NCBI GenBank assembly: GCA_018715445.1
Contig: DVLP01000225.1
Location: forward strand, 1 to 8,682
Length of the DNA: 8,682 nt
Reading direction: 5' to 3'
Origin: Candidatus Avipropionibacterium avicola
GTDB lineage: Bacteria > Actinomycetota > Actinomycetes > Propionibacteriales > Propionibacteriaceae
Below the pieces are notes generated by a model. The model saw nothing but the letters and a program-made list of their open reading frames with translations, was not told the origin of the DNA and made no database searches. The position numbers were made by a program, and so were the translations under genes. Shown in pieces: positions 6,682-8,682 of the stretch. Each line of letters begins with the position of its first letter. Within the stretch, counting starts at the first letter, position 1.

Positions 6682-7598
6682 AACACCTTCCCCACCAGCT
6701 CGGTGATCCTCCGGTCGATCGTGTGCGGGGCGTCGAAGGCCTCGCGGGGGACGCGATGCCGCAGCACCGGGCCGGCACACTGCTGCAGGTGCTCGGTCGT
6801 CACCCGTGGCGCCCCCTCGAGCGCGGCGGCAGCACGGGCCGCCATCGTGAGCACCAACTCCCCCCGGTGCCCGATCGCCCCTGCCGCCACACAGATCCTG
6901 ACCACGGTGCGCATCACGGCTTCGTCGACCACGACCCCGGGCAACCTGTTCCGGGCTGCCCGAAGGGTCTCGGCCAGCGCCGTCTGCTCCTCGGCCCACC
7001 GGTCGGCGAAGGCGTACGGATCGTCCTCGTAGGCCAGTCGGCGGTCGATCACCTCGGCCCGCAGGTGTGGATCGGTCAGCGTCGTGACATGGACCGCCAA
7101 CCCGAAGCGGTCCTCCAACTGCGGTCGCAGCTCGCCCTCCTCCGGGTTGCCCGAGCCGACCAGCACGAACCGGGCCGGATGGCTGTGGCTGATCCCGTCC
7201 CGTTCGACCAGGTTCACCCCGCTGGCGGCGACGTCCAACAACACGTCGACCAGGAAGTCGTCCAGCAGGTTGATCTCGTCCACGTACAGCACGCCCTGAT
7301 CCGCCTCGGCCAGCAGGCCCGGGTGGAAGCGCCGCTCGCCGGCGACCAGGGCGGCCTCCAGGTCGAGCGAGCCGATGACCCGGTCCTCGGTCGCCCCCAG
7401 CGGGAGCGTCACGACCGGACATTCCAACCCTGCCAAGGAAAACAGGTCGGCCAGGGCGCGCACGGTGGTGGTCTTGCCGGTGCCGCGGTCACCCAGGGCC
7501 AGCACCCCGGCGATCCTGCGGTCGACCGCACACCACAACAGGGCTTGGCGGAACTCGTCCTGCCCACAGATCGCGGTGAACGGGAACGCTGGCTTCAT
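6678..7598 (-). CDS. chlI: Chelatase AAA+ ATPase subunit (BchI/ChlI family)
   Basis: A 306-residue AAA+ ATPase that powers insertion of a metal into a tetrapyrrole. Seen are Walker [10 protein letters not shown] (36-44), the ChlI-specific [14 protein letters not shown] (68-81), Walker [10 protein letters not shown] (104-112), and the sensor/arginine-finger region [20 protein letters not shown] (147-166). The C-terminal helical lid (220-305) includes HRGEL at 244-248. It is slightly shorter than plant and cyanobacterial ChlI (about 350), typical of the actinobacterial form. The start ATG 7598 overlaps the upstream cobN stop (ATGA) and has GGAAGGAG at 7610-7603, whereas a longer open frame to 7835 runs over cobN and is rejected. 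Its own stop overlaps the D-subunit GTG. The strict 4-bp chaining argues that the three subunits are made together as one complex. Confidence 0.93.
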   Translation of the reverse strand: MKPAFPFTAICGQDEFRQALLWCAVDRRIAGVLALGDRGTGKTTTVRALADLFSLAGLECPVVTLPLGATEDRVIGSLDLEAALVAGERRFHPGLLAEADQGVLYVDEINLLDDFLVDVLLDVAASGVNLVERDGISHSHPARFVLVGSGNPEEGELRPQLEDRFGLAVHVTTLTDPHLRAEVIDRRLAYEDDPYAFADRWAEEQTALAETLRAARNRLPGVVVDEAVMRTVVRICVAAGAIGHRGELVLTMAARAAAALEGAPRVTTEHLQQCAGPVLRHRVPREAFDAPHTIDRRITELVGKVL

Positions 7599-8682
7599 GC
7601 GACTCCTTCCAGATGGTCGTCGAGGTCGTCGCGCACCTCGTCGAGACGGTCCGACTCGGATGCGTCGGGTTGCCAGAGCTCGCGGTCGCGGGCTTCGGCG
7701 AGGGTGTCGGCCATGGCGCGAACCGCGGCCGGGTTCAACGCCACCATCCGGTCGCGCAGCTCGGAGTCGAACAGGAAGGTCTGCGCCGCAGCGGAGAAGA
7801 TCCAACCGTCGACCGCGCCGGTGGTGGCCGACCACCCGTAGGTGTTCGACAGCCGTGAGGCCACCTCATGGACGCCCTGGAAACCGTGGCTGAGCATGGC
7901 TTCGTACCACTTCGGGTTCAGCATGCGGGTCCGCGACTCGAGCCGGATGGCCTCGTCGAGGTCGCGTACCTTGGCACGGGCAGAGTAGTTGTCGGCGGTC
8001 AGCACCCTCGGTCGGCGACCGCCCGAGGCGGCGGCGACCGCAGCGGTCATGCCACCCAGGTGGTCGAGGTAGTCGTCGTTGTCGGCCAGGGACTGCTCGG
8101 CACCGTCGATGTTCTGGAAGCTCACCTCGACCCGGGCCATCGCAGCTCGCAACAGTCGTACGGCTTCGCGTCCCTGCATGGCTCCGTAGGCATGACCCTG
8201 TCGCCGCAGGTAGATCTCGCCCAGGTCGGTGTCGCTGTCCCAGGCCGAGGCCTCCACGGTGTGGCTGACGCCGGTGCCGTAGCGGCCCTGCAGTGAGGAG
8301 AACACCCGGGTGGCGGCCTCGTCGACCGAGATCCCCAGCTCGGTGGCGGTCTCACGGCAGTGCTTGCGCAGGTAGTTGTCCTCGTCGGACTCGTCGAGCG
8401 CGGCCACCAGGTGCACGGCCCGATCGAGCAGGTCGAGGGTGGCGGGGAACATGTCACGGAACACCCCGGAGGTGGCGATCACCACATCGATCCGGGGTCG
8501 TCCCAGCTCGGACAGCGGGATCACCCGCAGCTGGTTCACCTCACCGGTGCGGTCCGGGTACGGCTCGACCCCGAGCATCGCGAACGCCTGGGCCGGCGCC
8601 TCTCCCAGGGTCTTGATGGTGTCGATGCCCCACACCACCAGCGAGACCGTCTCCGGCCATCCGTCCCCCGAGCCCGTCGAGG
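7595..8682 (-). CDS. cobN: CobN/ChlH-type chelatase large subunit, C-terminal part (partial)
   Basis: About 361 C-terminal residues of a protein normally 1,100-1,400 long; the frame is open through the right edge, so the real start is outside the window. The large subunit binds the tetrapyrrole and inserts the metal. Diagnostic blocks are [13 protein letters not shown] near the edge, [62 protein letters not shown] and [16 protein letters not shown]. The DDY...GGM block is closer to CobN (hydrogenobyrinic acid a,c-diamide cobaltochelatase), while NPKWYEAML and GWSATTG also occur in magnesium chelatase H, so family placement is sure but the metal is not. It is the first of the three minus-strand chelatase genes in view, overlapping the ATPase gene by 4 bp. 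Any promoter or cobalamin riboswitch would be upstream, off the window. Confidence 0.88.
   Translation of the reverse strand, partial: STGSGDGWPETVSLVVWGIDTIKTLGEAPAQAFAMLGVEPYPDRTGEVNQLRVIPLSELGRPRIDVVIATSGVFRDMFPATLDLLDRAVHLVAALDESDEDNYLRKHCRETATELGISVDEAATRVFSSLQGRYGTGVSHTVEASAWDSDTDLGEIYLRRQGHAYGAMQGREAVRLLRAAMARVEVSFQNIDGAEQSLADNDDYLDHLGGMTAAVAAASGGRRPRVLTADNYSARAKVRDLDEAIRLESRTRMLNPKWYEAMLSHGFQGVHEVASRLSNTYGWSATTGAVDGWIFSAAAQTFLFDSELRDRMVALNPAAVRAMADTLAEARDRELWQPDASESDRLDEVRDDLDDHLEGVA
7603..7610 (-). promoter_or_regulatory. Strong ribosome binding site for the chelatase ATPase
   Basis: On the minus strand the sequence GGAAGGAG lies 4 bases before ATG 7598 and inside the end of cobN. 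It decides the ATPase start in favour of the 306-residue form over longer in-frame alternatives, and gives the ATPase independent initiation even though its ATG overlaps the cobN stop. Confidence 0.75.

Noticed and set aside
6682..7422. Upstream open part of the chelatase D frame (778-residue form)
   Set aside because: It is antisense-free but wholly overlaps the ATPase gene in another frame and is low-complexity Gly/Arg-rich sequence; GTG 6681 with a GTGA overlap is the natural start.
7599..7835. N-terminal extension of the chelatase ATPase frame (longer 385-residue form)
   Set aside because: It lies over the well-supported end of cobN, adds no family homology, and a strong ribosome binding site sits just before ATG 7598.

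Overview
The window is a GC-rich (about 70% by eye) segment with long GTG/ATG-started ORFs, 4-bp start/stop overlaps and actinobacterial-type genes: ectoine hydroxylase, a DUF3995 protein, an idi-crtE-crtI carotenoid cluster and a CobN/ChlI/ChlD chelatase operon. I read it as chromosomal DNA of an osmotolerant, probably originally pigmented actinomycete. A Propionibacteriales-like host is possible, but the genus cannot be fixed from the sequence alone.

Layout. The left edge carries the last 79 codons of ectD (+), closed by a hairpin. A 68-bp block of four GATCnACGCCC-like motifs, arranged as a large dyad, fills the gap before a Gfo/Idh/MocA oxidoreductase (368-1375, +) and a small four-helix membrane protein of the DUF3995 type (1428-1865, +). 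A CTAG-rich palindrome (1927-1953) lies directly before idi (1960-2520, +), which overlaps crtE (2520-3677, +). Next comes crtI (3689, +), a phytoene desaturase that loses its C-terminal part at about 4915. From there the DNA reads, in another frame, as the last 37 codons of what looks like a MarR-family regulator (4915-5028). On the minus strand, converging on this scar, are a VWA/MIDAS chelatase subunit (5086-6681), a BchI/ChlI AAA+ ATPase (6678-7598) and the C-terminal third of a CobN/ChlH-type large subunit (7595 to the right edge). They are chained by 4-bp overlaps.

How the parts work together. Idi balances IPP and DMAPP, and CrtE condenses them to a C20-class prenyl diphosphate. CrtI would desaturate phytoene, but it is broken here and no phytoene synthase is present. 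The simplest reading is an internal deletion that joined crtI to a downstream marR gene and removed whatever lay between, perhaps crtB and more. It leaves a precursor-making stump (idi-crtE) behind an operator that the lost MarR protein may have bound. The three-subunit ATP-dependent chelatase most likely inserts cobalt for cobalamin synthesis. Its H-I-D order beside crt genes superficially recalls a photosynthesis cluster, but nothing else supports that. The crtI-marR scar is the main point of interest. I saw no RNA gene, CRISPR array, insertion sequence or phage gene.
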